Assembly: GCA_963971285.1 (NCBI GenBank)
Contig: OZ020256.1
Span: 4,342,501 to 4,406,500, forward strand
Reading direction: 5' to 3'
DNA length: 64,000 bases
Source: Astropecten irregularis
Taxonomy: Eukaryota > Echinodermata > Asteroidea > Paxillosida > Astropectinidae
Below are positions 1-11,212 of the stretch, one piece after another. Every line of letters begins with the position of its first letter. The first letter of the stretch is position 1. The notes beneath the pieces were generated by a model. It was not told where the DNA came from. It saw only the letters and a list, made by a program, of their open reading frames with translations, and did not search any database. Position numbers and translations under genes: made by a program.

Positions 1-81
1 AACATGATGAGATTGAATCTGAGAGCAGGACTGAAGGGCTTCGACGCTATGACCATATTAGTGCAATATCTGACACACAAG
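1..81 (+). CDS. MTUS1/2-like: MTUS-like exon a (partial at window edge)
   Basis: Reading frame 1 (27 codons, residues 1-27 of the visible protein) ends in phase 0 at donor AAG|gtaagt and joins the next exon in frame. It contains GFDAMTILVQYL, which resembles the conserved start of the ATIP coiled coil. Frame 3 is also open and looks protein-like, but it ends in phase 1 and would hit a stop five codons into the next exon, so it was not chosen. The exon continues leftwards out of the window. Confidence 0.7.
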
Positions 82-351
82 GTAAGTCAAGACATGAGAG
101 AAAGGAACCCATTAGTGGTAATAATAACAACTTCGGTACCCGGGGTCTGAGTAGGCATCAAAGAGATGTTTAGTATAATGTGGAATGTTCATGTTCCTGG
201 AGGGGTTATCTGCAATTACACTGAGTAATGTGCGTGTGTAACGGGACAAAATCATAACATTATCCATTAAAGAGCGATACACTAGCTATTTTTTCATCAT
301 AAACTGCAATATTTTCTACCCTAATGGAGATTTACTCTTTGGAAATTGTTT

Positions 352-489
352 AATGGGAGACTTTGGAGAACCGGTCTTCAAGTCAACAGTGCACGCACTC
401 GTAATACAACGCGCGCATAATCACAGTTGCACAAGCATGGTTTGTTTGTGCTGTTGCCTCAAGACCGATTCTCAAAAGTCTCCCATTGG
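352..489. mobile_element. Foldback MITE, GGGAGACTTTGGAG family, copy 1
   Basis: Ends AATGGGAGACTTTGGAGAAC and its inverted counterpart (…AAAGTCTCCCATT) enclose a purine-pyrimidine alternating centre rich in GCGCAC. About 138 bp, no coding capacity. The small ORF at 427-690 begins inside it and is not believed. Confidence 0.85.
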
Positions 490-1064
490 ATAAATTTTGA
501 TTGTTGTGTTATGGGGTTTGTTTGTTTTTTGGGCACTGAGACTTTTTTTTTTATAAATATATTTTATAAGTATCCCATCCATATTATGTTTTGTTTTTTC
601 CAATTTATGTCCTTTTATGTATTCTATTTCTTAATTGTAAAACGTGTATTGTCAAATACTAATAAACTTTTCATATTTAGTATCACCTGACCAAAAACAC
701 AATTCTTTTTCAAACTGTGACCCTGAGAATTTTGACGTGGCACCCTCTGAAACTTACTTAATTTGTTGCATTTAAAAAAAAAATGTTTGACAGAAACATT
801 TTGTGCCGCATGGTGGTAATATTTTCCCCCTGGCCACCGTGTGGAGTTCATCACTCATGAAAACCCTTCTGAATCTCCCTAGGGTATGTACAGCACCTTC
901 TCTTTGCTGAGTCATATTTTCAACCATAATTCGATACATCTTGTGGAAAACTGAGTAAGAATAATTTGCTGTTTGCAATTTATATACTCAATCAATTCCA
1001 CGATCTAATCTTGAGTAATGTATACTCACCCCCTTTTTTTTTTGGTTCCTTTTTATCTTTTCAG

Positions 1065-1146
1065 TTGAATGCTTTTGACAATCCGAACCTGCAGGCAAGA
1101 ATACAGGGACTTGAGAGCCAGCTGGCAGATGCTACAGCCCTCACAG
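1065..1146 (+). CDS. MTUS1/2-like: MTUS-like exon b
   Basis: The acceptor is a T-rich tract ending ttttcag; the donor is ACAG|gtaaaa. The exon enters in phase 0 and leaves in phase 1. It encodes residues 28-54, including NLQARIQGLESQLADAT, the start of the long coiled coil with leucines at heptad spacing. Confidence 0.8.
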
Positions 1147-1374
1147 GTAAAAATGTTGCCTGTCTGTCGTGACCCCAAGGCCGGAATCTGGCAATAGTTT
1201 GGAAAACAGTTTTTGAGTGAATGCCAAATCTATCTTGTTGGGTTGTGTCTGCATCAACTATGTGTGTTTACAGTAGAAGCTAATATCGTGGTGCATGAGT
1301 AGGGAAGAATTTAAACTTGTGTGTTGAAAGAAAAGCTGAAAACAAAACAGGAAGTGTCCAAGTTGGATATGGCC

Positions 1375-1622
1375 ATAATAATAATTTAGGTATTTATATA
1401 GTGTTCTTACACACAAGAAGGATATCACAACACTTTACACTATTATTATCCCTGGTCAATGGGCCTATTAAGATTCCTGAAACAATCTCAGCTCCCTGGG
1501 ATGTATACAGCCCACACCTGCCTGCTCAAAGCCATCTCTACCCTCACAGGTACCCATTTACACCGGGTAAAGAGGAGCAATATGTGACAAAGCGTCTTGC
1601 CCAAGGATGCAATCACCACTAG
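1375..1622. repeat. Dispersed repeat resembling a widespread marine-invertebrate repeat
   Basis: Contains CGTCTTGCCCAAGGATGCAA, GGTACCCATTTACACCGGGT and AGAGGAGCAAT, a combination familiar from many marine invertebrate genomes. The class is uncertain. Confidence 0.5.
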
Positions 1623-1805
1623 CCCATACTATGAAAAACCTTATATGTTATCAAAATAGTTATATATCTTATCCTTTGTTTTACAGGTAACCAATGTATT
1701 ATCACGTAACAATGGAGTAGCATGAGAATACCGAATTACAATGATTATGATTAATTTATAAATAATTCTGACGATGTTTGAATTTGATTCTGATGCCGAT
1801 TCTAG

Positions 1806-1964
1806 TCCAAAAGGAGGAGGAGCTCGGATGCATCCAGAGGGAGCTGGTGGACACCAGGCGATGCAACGAAGAACAGGTGACGCAGCTACAGAATGAAAAC
1901 CTTGAACAGCTCAGCAGACTTGAGGAGAGGCTTAACACCGAGCGCGATGACCACCTCAATGCAG
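1806..1964 (+). CDS. MTUS1/2-like: MTUS-like exon c
   Basis: The acceptor gattctag takes the split codon G|TC; the donor is GCAG|gtacgt, leaving in phase 1. It encodes residues 55-107, highly charged and heptad-like (for example NENLEQLSRLEERLNTERDD). No other frame is open with usable splice sites. Confidence 0.85.
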
Positions 1965-2032
1965 GTACGTACTTTGTATGGCCTCTGAAAGGCGGCCATT
2001 AGCTGGAGCGACCTTTTGTCTACCTAACAAAT

Positions 2033-2151
2033 GGCCTGTTTGTTTAATGCACAGGATCACGAATCTTGCGGATCCGGATCCCATTATAGCGCACCCTGCA
2101 TAGGAGGTGGATCCCTAAATCTGGGATCCTGTGCGTTAAACAAACAGGCCC
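2033..2151. mobile_element. Small foldback in MTUS intron
   Basis: Arms GGCCTGTTTGTTTAATGCAC AGGATC and their inverted complement pair over about 26 bp with two mismatches; about 118 bp in total, with a GGATCC-rich centre. Confidence 0.8.
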
Positions 2152-2497
2152 AAAGTTGGTATTTGTCTTTGTTATGGCCCCAGCCATTCCAACTCCTATT
2201 AGGGTCTGGTTAGATTTCTGAGCATCATTTGAACCTTAACCATTACTGCACCCCTGGCATTTTGCTGAGATATCTCTTCTTATCCATCCGTGATCCAGCA
2301 TAGTGTAGTATTCTTATAAGACACTCCTCGAACTTGAAACCAAGTTGGGCTACCAAATGGCCTTTCACACTATAACCAATCTCTGGGTCGTACACGGGTT
2401 GGACCTTTGACTTAACTGTTTACACTGCTAGATTTCAACGAGATGGCGACCCGTATATAAAAGAGCTCGAAACTTACCCTGCTCGTGAGTTGGTTTG

Positions 2498-2715
2498 GAA
2501 GCGGTTGACCCACGTTGTGAATTTGGACGTGTGTTGGATATTATGTGGTTTGTACGTTCTTGAAGTGCATTTTGTGTTGCTTGGAGTGAACGCAAGTAGC
2601 AAAAGCGTGGTTGACCCACGTTGACAATTTGGACATGTGTTGGATATCATGTGGTTCTTGAAGCGCAATTTGTGTTGCATGGAGTGAATGGAGCTAGTAA
2701 AGCGTGGTTAACCCT
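2498..2715. repeat. Tandem duplication, two 105-bp units
   Basis: GGTTGACCCACGTTG, GTGTTGGATAT(T/C)ATGTGGTT and TTTGTGTTGC(T/A)TGGAGTGAA recur about 105 bp apart, with a third partial start at about 2700. Confidence 0.8.
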
Positions 2716-3083
2716 CAAGTGTTGAAATTTTAAAGAGGTTAAACAGGGCGTAAATTTCGACAGGCACAAAAAGTATCCTATTGTGTGAAAAGCCACCAAG
2801 TCCTAGCTACACTGCCTAAGCCACGCTGTCATTACACTGCCAAAAGCATGAGGAATGTTCTGGACCCTTCAACAAGGCGGGATATGAAAGCCACCTGTGT
2901 ATGTGTTTAATGGCTTGGCATGTCCCGCTGACTGTTAACAGGGTCAGAAAGCACACCATCTTGGCCCTGTGCCATTCTCCTCATTGGCAGTATGTATGTG
3001 GAAAGTGCCTGCTGAATCATGGCATCACATAGATGCATACCTGACCCAAGGAAATGGGTTCAGGATAAATCATGTGTCACATG

Positions 3084-3235
3084 TTTAAAGGTAGTATCAT
3101 ACTTTGGTAGCATACCAAAACAGAAATCTTCACAGATTTACCTATAACTTAAAGGGTATAGAGATGGTGATGGTCAAAATTTACCGTTAAAATTGTTCTG
3201 CCGGAATTGCTGTATTTATCCAGAAAAGACTAAAA
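3084..3235. mobile_element. MITE family A (GGTAGTATCATACTTTGG ends), left part
   Basis: Shares AAAGGTAGTATCATACTTTG and the internal block TTCACAGATTTACCTATAAC with seven other copies. The right half is missing. Confidence 0.85.
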
Positions 3236-3303
3236 CCAATGACCGGCCCTATGTTGGTAGTGACCCAAATAGTCAATTGTCTTTATTTTCCTTTTCATTA
3301 TAG

Positions 3304-3359
3304 CGTCAAATGAGCACAAACTTGCCATCAAATCTCTGAAGGAGGAGCACATAACTCAG
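3304..3359 (+). CDS. MTUS1/2-like: MTUS-like exon d (56 bp)
   Basis: The acceptor ttcattatag completes codon G|CG; the donor is CTCAG|gtatga, phase 0. It encodes SNEHKLAIKSLKEEHITQ, continuing the coiled coil (residues 108-126). It is a short exon supported by phase agreement on both sides. Confidence 0.8.
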
Positions 3360-4204
3360 GTATGATCAGTTTATTAATTTTCAAGAACTTTTAATTTTTT
3401 AATTTTTTTTTTAAAGATAATTCTTAGATAATTTTGAAATAATTTCTAGGCCACTTTTCATGTTCACCGTTTAAGTGTGTTAAATTAAATTATTATCTTA
3501 TTAATTATTAACTGATAATTTTAATTGTGGTATGAATTTGTACTTTTTAATGTAACTTGTACAGACTGCTGAGATGTGGCAGTCTTAAAACAACAAATAT
3601 TATTATTGATTCTCAAGAACTTCATTTAGTGTCAATTCTCATTTAGATTTCTGAGATTTGTTAAGGGCTTACGCGTAATTCCCACTGTTTACCAACTGCA
3701 AATGTTATGCAGTGTTTATTGCTTGAGACTGGTTCCCTGTTGGGTTAATTTTCTTTCTTTCTTTTGCTTAATAGCAAATGAAGACATGCTGAGCAATATT
3801 TCCTAAAATTTGGGTCCCAGACCTCTGCAGGACTGTGTGACAGTTTCCGAGGCTGCGACTGAAAATGATGATTGAAAACTCTGAAATAATTGCAAAACAA
3901 GCCAATTCTAATGTGCTGTGTAGTGTGTACACAAAATTTGTCACGATTACAATTATGCTTATAATTATATACAATTTGATTCTACTATTTAGTATTGGGT
4001 TTAGTGTCGACCAATCAAAGTCAGTGCCAATTCCTGCATTGGCAGGTTAGTCAACGATTCCTGACTACAAGAGAAATTTCCGTTGAAGGCAGAAGATTGT
4101 AGGAAGGTTGAACAGATGATTTTAAGCAGCATTCTACTCCTCCTCACATACCTTTTTAAATATTTTTCTTCGTTTTTTGTTGTTGTTCCTCTCCTTTTTT
4201 AAAG

Positions 4205-4384
4205 ATCTCGGAGCTAACATCATCTCATCACCAAGCCGTCCAGGAGGTGGAAGAGCATCACATCGAGGAGCTTTCCAAGATACAGCAGCAGCATCAGGAA
4301 CACATCGAGGAGATGAACCGTCTGATGGAGGCAGACAAGAAGCAGCTCTTGGAGGAGGCGCAGACCAAACAGCAAGAGTTACAC
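4205..4384 (+). CDS. MTUS1/2-like: MTUS-like exon e
   Basis: Exactly 60 codons, phase 0 to 0, acceptor tttttaaag, donor CAC|gtaagt. It encodes residues 127-186, very rich in His, Glu and Gln (EEHHIEELSKIQQQHQEHIE), an uninterrupted coiled coil. The competing plus-strand frame at 4177-4563 is a shadow that runs through both splice sites. Confidence 0.85.
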
Positions 4385-4876
4385 GTAAGTCACTGCCGGT
4401 CAAATCAATCAGTCACACTCGAACACCGTCGGCTGCCTGTCAAGAATTCATTTTCCTGTACCTTTCTGTCGAGTCTTCTTGCCTGGTGGATTTTTTAGCT
4501 GTTACCATCTGCCCTCCTTGGACTCCTTACTTTCATGATTCCAGTCGGGTTGTTCTCTTGTGAATATTTGAATAAAGTGAGGTGGATTTGTTGCCATATT
4601 GACTTGCTCCATGGAGCATTAGGTTCACAGCGTAGAATTGGAAAGAGTATTGATCCGTGCACTGCAGTCTGTTTCTGATGCAAATTCGACTTGCAGGTTT
4701 CTGGGTAGGGGTGAAACAGGGACTCATTTGCAAAACACGAACGACCAGAACGTCCCTTCTTTTTGTATCTCACCGGAGGCTTTCAAAAGATATGATACAT
4801 AAGCCTTGGAAAAGCAAACCTGTTGAGGTATTTTGATTTCTACTAACTGGCTGTGGTTGTTGTTTTGTTTTGCCAG

Positions 4877-4975
4877 GACGAGGTTTACAAGTGGACATTC
4901 CAGTGTGAGAATCACAAAGAGAGAGTGGTGAGATTGGAGGAAGCGTTGCAGAAGGACTCTGACTCCAAAGTCCAG
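4877..4975 (+). CDS. MTUS1/2-like: MTUS-like exon f
   Basis: 33 codons, phase 0 to 0; acceptor tgttttgccag, donor GTCCAG|gtcaga. It encodes residues 187-219, DEVYKWTFQCENHKERVVRL followed by an acidic and basic heptad segment. Confidence 0.85.
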
Positions 4976-5132
4976 GTCAGACTCTCCCTCCCCTTACTCC
5001 TTTCCCATTTTAATTTGAAGACCAGAAACTTGGCTTTTGCAATTAACACTTTCTTCAGTTATTTGATCACAGGTCATCCTTAATCTGTATGTTAATTCTT
5101 AGTCTTCATCCTTAATTCATGTATAAGTACCT

Positions 5133-5280
5133 CCAATGGGAGACTTTGAAGAACTGGTCTTCAAGTCAACAGCGCACGCGCACGCACAATAGCGCAGGCG
5201 CAAAACAACGTGTGCATGCTCACATTTGCGTGTGCGCGCGCTGTTGACTTGAAGACCAGTTCTCCAAAGTCTCCCATTGG
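5133..5280. mobile_element. Foldback MITE, GGGAGACTTTGGAG family, copy 2
   Basis: A near-perfect palindrome of about 148 bp. The arms pair over roughly 40 bases (GGTCTTCAAGTCAACAGCGC against its complement), with a CG/CA alternating loop. Confidence 0.9.
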
Positions 5281-5453
5281 TCAATAACTCAGAAAATATG
5301 TTAACTTATGACTCCCTCAACCCTAACCCTAACTCTCGACACTTAATACCACGCAAGACAAGAGCTGTTTCCCACCCACTACCACAGTCTCCACAGGGGA
5401 CTGGATCATAAACCATGCATTACCGCACACACCACACTGTGGCGTATCGTTTT

Positions 5454-5600
5454 ATGGACCGTTCCGGCTTTGCTCTTAAGCACCGCCCACGTGTGTGTTT
5501 TATACCGCATGTGACAGAGGCTTTCGTGGTCACCTGATTAAAAGGCGTCCTCCAATTGGTCGATGCGCACAGTTTGATTGACAGGCCGGAAGGGTCCATT
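5454..5600. mobile_element. TIR element (ATGGACC-TTCCGGC ends), copy 1
   Basis: Inverted ends of about 16 bp (ATGGACCGTTCCGGC / GCCGGAAGGGTCCATT), 147 bp. It interrupts another dispersed repeat that is intact at 10433-10595. Confidence 0.85.
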
Positions 5601-5794
5601 CAGGATACTGCACTTACCATAGGCAAAACCATGTGTGATAAACTGTGGTATGCAGGAGGGTTAGGGTTAAAGTGCTATTATTTCTAAACTTGCCCCATCC
5701 CCCTATGGTTATGGAAATTACATTTAAACAAAAAGCCCTGGAACCCTTAGTAACATTAAGAAAATACTTCCTGTTTGCAAAAATAAACTGATAG

Positions 5795-5914
5795 GCTGCC
5801 ATCTTGGAAAAGAGGAAGCTTGAAGCGGACGTGGAGAGCATGAAGACAGTGGAGGAACTCAGGACCAATCAACTCATGGAGCTCAGACGAGAGAACATGG
5901 CCATCAAGAAAGAC
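5795..5914 (+). CDS. MTUS1/2-like: MTUS-like exon g
   Basis: 40 codons, phase 0 to 0; acceptor aaactgatag, donor AAAGAC|gtaagt. It encodes residues 220-259 (AAILEKRKLEADVESMKTVE onward), coiled coil. The start after gatag is preferred because it keeps the frame and length; a downstream AG (gaaaag) would remove six codons in frame and remains possible. Confidence 0.8.
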
Positions 5915-5958
5915 GTAAGTTCACTCTTAGTCTGTCCAGAACTGTTTCAATTCTGCCT

Positions 5959-6196
5959 GGGGCCAACTTCATAGAGCTCGTTAAGCACAAACTCTGCTTA
6001 AGCATGAAAAGTCTTCCTTGATCAAACAGGATTACCAACCAAATTTTCATGTGATGTTTACTGCTTTTGACTTGTATTCGGTCATTGTTTGCTGAGCATA
6101 ACATTCACAAGGAGTTTTGGCTGGCATACTGATTTTATTTATTAAGGTTTTTGGTGCAAATATTTTGTGTTTAAGCAGCTCTGTTAAATTGTCCCC
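5959..6196. mobile_element. Foldback family D (CATAGAGCT...TTAAGCACAAA)
   Basis: Ends GGGGCCAACTTCATAGAGCT and the inverted AATTGTCCCC. The interior includes CAGGATTACCAACC and TTTTCATGTG. It begins 45 bp after the MTUS exon g donor. Confidence 0.82.
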
Positions 6197-6553
6197 AGAG
6201 AACTACTTATGCCATGCTTAGAGACCAATAAGCATACCTGATTTGGGTGAAGTATCACCCCACCTACCATCACAGTCACCCTATTGACCATCACATCCAC
6301 TTAGATCTTTCCTGACCTCACTAATTTGAAAGGGAGAGACTTTTTACAGTGTTCACCCACAAACCTTACCATCATTCACGACCATCCCAGTGATAGTCAG
6401 CTGTCCGTGATTCTTTGGTTTCTGTAGTTTCTTTCAAGTCCACCAGCTGACTTGTAGATCTGCATGATGAGACATCTCCACTGGAGACATAGAAGACCAA
6501 GGGTTTCAGAAGGAAAAACTCACTCCTCATAAAAACCCCACCAATTTTGGTGG

Positions 6554-6759
6554 AGGGTTTACAAAACGGAGGTTCAGGCTCCGGCGTTGTCATCCATATG
6601 CTGAAAATATAGGTTGTGGTTTTTCATTGAAGCTGAAGCTCTGTTTTCCTTTTCAAACCAGAGAATCTACTTCCGAACCGCAGCCACAAGCCTCTATTTT
6701 GATACCCATTATTTTAGAATGGATTCACAAAATGGAGCTTGAGCCCGCACTTCGTTAAC
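6554..6759. mobile_element. Foldback family B (GGCTCC-rich ends)
   Basis: Ends read as GTTTACAAAACGGAGG and the inverted CTTCGTTAACC. The interior has AAAATATAGGTTGTGG, TTGAAGCTGAAGCTCTGTTT and AGAGAATCTACTTCCGAAC, shared by all family B copies. Confidence 0.85.
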
Positions 6760-7578
6760 CTAACCCCCTTGGTATCACAGTCAAACAGATACACTGATAG
6801 GCATTTTAGAAAACGCAGCAGAATGTGCGGGCTAACATGGTTTACATTACGTTCTATCCAAGTGAGAGACCCGATCCTTCTTAAAACCAGGATGAACTTG
6901 TTCCTGTTTTCCTGTAAACGTCCCCAGATGATGCATCTCCCTGTCAGTGTTTTCACGAAAGAATCAGATTTTTCGGTCTTCTCAAGGGAGGTTTTAGAGG
7001 AAGGGGGACCGATCTGATCCCCCAAGTGGCTGGGAAAAACCCGGATCAAATAAACTAATTCCAGATCGTCGCGATCCTCGGAGTGATACTCAGTCTTGGC
7101 GTCTTGGGAACAGGTGCAACCTGAAAGTACATTACAGGATCGATGTGTCACTGTCCGCTGACTGTCGGTCGACTATAAATAATATGCGCATCGCAAAGTG
7201 GATACCCAATGCGTGCACAGATGTATTGATTGTTAGTCTCTTCTCAAGTGTCATGCGATAGTCTCTGATCAAGCATTCCGTGTGTACCGTCTCCAGAAAC
7301 TGGATTATTGCAGAATGCAGTATTCTATTTCACTTGGACTGTTGCATTTTCCATTATATGGCTGTTGCATGTCTCATACTGCTGTTTCATGTCTTTTTAA
7401 CTAACATTTCTCGCATATATTTTGCCATTTCTGTTTGATATTTAGCATCCTGTGAGGATGATTAAAGTGGATAAATGCTAATAATTTGGATCCATATCAC
7501 ATATCATGATTCTTTGCCATATAAATAATGGATATAAATTTAGATTGATCATTACTCTGTGACTTTGTGCCCTCGTAG

Positions 7579-7676
7579 TTGGAGAAGCTGCCGATCAAGG
7601 ACGACGAGATTCTTCGCCTCAAGGCCAAAGTGGAGGACCTGCAGGCCATGATGGTGCAGAAGCATGACTACCAACA
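7579..7676 (+). CDS. MTUS1/2-like: MTUS-like exon h
   Basis: The acceptor is gccctcgtag; the donor CAACA|gtaaga leaves in phase 2. It encodes residues 260-291 (LEKLPIKDDEILRLKAKVED), aligned by position with the KLVDNNTALVDKLKRF region of ATIP proteins. Confidence 0.85.
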
Positions 7677-8427
7677 GTAAGATACACTCATTCTCAGGGT
7701 GGAGTCAAGGGGGGAAGGTTAGGAGAAGGTAGAGATAACCTAGGTCAAGATAAACCCAGATAGAGGGGAAGGGCCACTCAAAGGTGAGGGCTAAAAGAAA
7801 GGAGAGAGAAATACAGAGCAATTAGGAAGATCTGTTTGCAAGAAAACAGGATGAGGGTAGGGAATTCCAGAGTGAGGCAGTGCGTGGGAAGAAACTTGAA
7901 GAATATCTTGACCGATTTGATTTTGGGACAGAGAAAGGATTGGGCTTCATCATTACAGCTGGAAAGAGGGGAAATAGCCCTGATGTCCCCTTGGTGACTG
8001 CCTTGATGCTCCTGGGCTTTGAGTTTCACATACACTGTATGCAATGGAGACAGTTGCCTGGCTTGGTGCCTTTATTCACTGCTCAAGTGCTCCTCAAAAT
8101 GCTCTATTAAACTTCGGATAGAAAGCCTTGCCACTATAAGAATCCACAACATGCTCAGGGAAAGTTTCAGGACTTTGTTGATTCCTGGAAGTTACTTGGA
8201 AATAAAAGTGAAGTAAAAGTGATTACAAGTTGAAAATTGTAGTCTAGGGTCAGTGAGTTAGTCTGAATCAGTTGCAGTACAGAATCAGCATGGCTACCAA
8301 GGAATATACCTTGATGTATTTATAGGTTGCCTCGTTTGGTGGGGTGTTTTTCATCGTCAAAGGCTGCTAAAACATCCATGAAATGTCGCAGGACCTTTTG
8401 GTCGAGAAATAATTTTGCATGTGGATC

Positions 8428-8528
8428 GGTTTGCGGAAACACCATTTAAGAATCGTTCATATTTCGTTCGCACTTCTCGTAAGGTCTCAATATTTCGACT
8501 AGCCTGCTCTAGTCATCATCAGGAGAGG
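8428..8528 (-). ncRNA. Hammerhead-ribozyme-like motif in a dispersed repeat, copy 1
   Basis: On the minus strand: TCTC, CTGATGA (exact core), T, stem GACTAG/CTAGTC with loop AGCAGG, GAAA (exact core), TATT, GAGA. The right end is ATGGTGTTTCCGCAAACC, as in the other two copies. It has the best match to the hammerhead consensus, but helix III would be only two pairs without a loop. Confidence 0.55.
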
Positions 8529-8618
8529 ATATAACAATGGATATTTGTCACTACCCATTATTCCACAACTTGTGGAAATATCGTGACATTTTTCCCGCTC
8601 TGTCTCCCGTTAATGCAG

Positions 8619-8910
8619 GCAACTGTCGTCGGACCACATCACGTTGCGGGAGAACTACGAGCGAGAGGTGAACGAGAAGAAACGCCTGTCCATGGAGAAG
8701 GAGCAGCTGTCCTGGCGCCTGTCCCTCCACTCCGAGGGCTCCTCGCCAGTCTCGCTGTCCCCAGGCCACAGCTTCTTCCCCTGCACGTCCCCCTCCCGGT
8801 CACCAACCCGCTCTCCGAACCCCTCACCCTCTCTCATGAAGCAGAACCTGTCGCGGTCCAGTTCCATCGAGAGTCACGAGAGCGGGGTGTTTTCACCGCA
8901 AACTGGGTAG
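8619..8910 (+). CDS. MTUS1/2-like: MTUS-like terminal coding exon
   Basis: The acceptor cgttaatgcag completes codon CA|G; the stop TAG is at 8908-8910. It encodes residues 292-388. The first half carries the family block VNEKKRLSMEKEQLSWRLSL. The second half is low-complexity Ser/Pro (SPSRSPTRSPNPSPS) with many potential proline-directed phosphorylation sites and ends SGVFSPQTG. This matches the family layout of a coiled coil capped by an SP-rich tail. Confidence 0.9.
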
Positions 8911-9815
8911 CATAGCGCCGTAGGTCTAGGGATTATTTTAGTTTGTGTACCAGTCCCTCTTTTCTCCCCTCACTTTCCAAAACCTAAAGCAGAATCAGCT
9001 CTGAGGCCAGTTTCATAGACCAGGGGCCACTTCTGTTGTGATTCTAACGGTACTAGGAAGAGGAGAAGGCATGCCATGCTATTGCCTTCTGTCATTTTAG
9101 TTTTAGTTCCAAGATGAATGTGCAAGCCGCGTTGCTTGCATTAGCTAACTTGTGAAAAAGGCGTGAATCTTTCGGCAAAATCTACTTTCTGTAGTTTGCT
9201 TGAAAACTTGCTCACCATTCAGCAATGCTGTGAAAAACTTAATTCAAATCACGCTGCTTAACGGTAACCACCAAGAGAGTAGGCTTGGGACTCGTGAATG
9301 CCGAATTCTCTAAAAAGCATTGATGGAACGAGGCAAATCACCATGTTGCGTGCTACTGCAATCCAGCTTGCCTGGTTTTTGTAAGCTGAGGAGAATCGCT
9401 AATACCGTTTGGGGACACGACAGAATTGGTCCCTGGTGATATGCCACCGTGAATCAGCCATGAAGGTACCAGTCAGGCTCCCAGTGACTCAGACTTTGTC
9501 TGAATAACTCAGATTCTGAACCGATCAAGCTGATAATTATGCAGACCTTTGGCCAATTGAATTGAGCCCATTTAGATAAAAAGAAAAATTGCCTTCGAAA
9601 ATTTCACGTGAGCATGTCATAATCAGTGTTCATCAATTGGAATTTTCAATGGTTTATAGTTGCTGATTTTTCTTTGTTTGTTAACAAAGCAAAACTAGGT
9701 TTTGCGCAACTGTTCTAGGTTACTGACCCAAAATTAGTTAAAAAGTACCCCCCATCCCTCAAAGCTATGGCTGACAGTTAGGTGCCCGACCAATTGTCTC
9801 TACACCAGAAACTAT

Positions 9816-10047
9816 GGCCCTTTACGAAGCGACGGCTTGGGCTTGGGCTTGGGCTTTGGCTTAGGCTCCGTCATCTAAAAATTGAAAATACAGGTTGTGG
9901 CTTTTTCCTGAGGTTGAAGCTCTGTTTTCTTGTTCGAAACAGACTATGTACCTCGAAACCGTACCATATTTTGATACCTGTTGCTTTTAAATGGATGTAA
10001 GAAATGGAGCTGGAGCCGGAGCCCAAGCCAAGGTTTTGTAAAGGCCC
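9816..10047. mobile_element. Foldback family B copy
   Basis: Ends GGCCCTTTACGAAGC and the inverted GGTTTTGTAAAGGCCC flank a (GGGCTT)n run and the shared interior. Confidence 0.88.
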
Positions 10048-10432
10048 TAAGAAGTTGTTCGGTAGATTCTATTCCTGGTAGCCCAGATGAAGGTGGTCCC
10101 CATACATTCATTTTTGTTTGTTTGTTTGCTTTTTGTTTTGGGGTTTGTTTGGTGTTTTTTTTCACTGTCTGTGTATGTTTGTTTGCAGAGGTGGTTTTTC
10201 ATCAGCAACTCAACTTGGAGTGTTCCTGACCAATGCGTTTGTAAAAAGCTGATTGTATCAATACGCATGATGGAAAGATATGTATGTGTTTCAGATGTAC
10301 ATTCCCAACTGCACTTCATACCTCCAGAACATAAACCCATTGTAAAAAACCAAGAAGAGAAGAATAACTGTTATGTGCAGTTCAGTGACCTAACCCTCTG
10401 CACCTACCACACAAGACATGTGCTACTTACAC

Positions 10433-10595
10433 ACATTACCACAGTCTCCACAGGGGGACTGGATCATAAACCATGCATTACCACACAAACCACACTGCGG
10501 TGTATTGTGGTATTCAGGATACCAAACTTAACACAGGGACAAATCAAATCAACCCTGTGTATTAAACTGTGGTGTGGAGGTGGGTTAGGGTTCAA
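10433..10595. repeat. Dispersed repeat, uninterrupted copy
   Basis: Contains CCACAGTCTCCACAGGGGGA, CATAAACCATGCATTACC and a right end GGTGGGTTAGGGTT. A second copy at about 5360-5670 carries an inserted element. Confidence 0.8.
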
Positions 10596-11212
10596 TCAAG
10601 TTTTGAATGTTGGTCGTTTTCACTCGAAATTCTTCCTTCCTCTGTCCAGTTTTCAACTCCTAAATGCAATGAAGTACGTGTGCCAGTTGTTGTCATTGAA
10701 AATGTAATGTTGCACTTTCATAGTGTGGTGTCGTGAAAAGTTTTGAAACGTTCAATTGACAAATGATTTGTTGGGAAAAAAATTATATAAAACCCCGCAT
10801 TAATCCCCAACACTTCAATGTTTTCAAGAGTAAGTTCACTTTCAGGCGTAAAAATTTAAAAGACGCTTTTGGCGGGAAATTTGTCTAGTTGGTGCAGTCA
10901 TTGAAGGAATTGTTGAATGTTATTGTCATGACACTCGTGCATCGACGTCGTCTTGTTGCTTGTAGTGTTGCAGTGAGGTTGCAAGGTGGTTTATCAGTCA
11001 CTGTGGTATGTCGGGAAAGGATTTGCTCCGTCAAAGTGTCGCTGTGTTGTCGTGGTTTCCCTCCCCCTTGTTGGGTATGCAAACATGTGCATGTGACGTA
11101 CATCGCTGTTTAATTGATTGACGATCAGGATAACCTCAGGCGTACGTGCCATTTTCTACGTAAAACTTGGAAAGCTATGCTAATTGTTATGACCCCTTAT
11201 TCGTATCAGGGG

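Larger units (their letters stand above)
1..8910 (+). other. MTUS1/2-like: Gene model: MTUS1/MTUS2-like microtubule-associated coiled-coil protein, 3' part (9 exons)
   Basis: Nine exons with GT-AG introns and matching phases join into one frame of 388 codons ending at TAG 8908-8910: 1-81, 1065-1146, 1806-1964, 3304-3359, 4205-4384, 4877-4975, 5795-5914, 7579-7676, 8619-8910. The product is almost entirely charged, heptad-rich coiled coil (about residues 28-310) followed by a Ser/Pro-rich tail. Three signatures point to the MTUS/ATIP family: an N-terminal stretch GFDAMTILVQYL (compare FEALTVVIQHL in ATIP), the block KKRLSMEKEQLSWRL near the end (compare NKRLSMENEELLWKL), and an SP-rich C-terminus. 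Known MTUS proteins bind microtubules, and ATIP isoforms also bind the AT2 angiotensin receptor tail; function here is inferred from family. The visible part is close in length to the short ATIP isoform (436 aa). A longer N-terminus, if present, lies outside the window. The family comparison is from memory, not an alignment. Confidence 0.85.

Noticed and set aside
1-80. Frame 3 reading of the first exon (HDEIESESRTEGLRRYDH)
   Set aside because: It looks protein-like but its phase leads to a stop in the next exon; frame 1 joins correctly and matches the MTUS family.
5316-5338. CCCTAACCCT, a telomere-like motif
   Set aside because: Only two to three units and the complementary motif recurs within a dispersed repeat; no telomere signal.
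6714-7151. Minus-strand ORF of 145 codons in an MTUS intron
   Set aside because: It begins within a family B foldback and shows no domain; treated as chance.
10087-10707. Plus-strand ORF of 206 codons
   Set aside because: It runs through a T/G-rich tract and a dispersed repeat (10433-10595); composition is not protein-like and no domain is visible.
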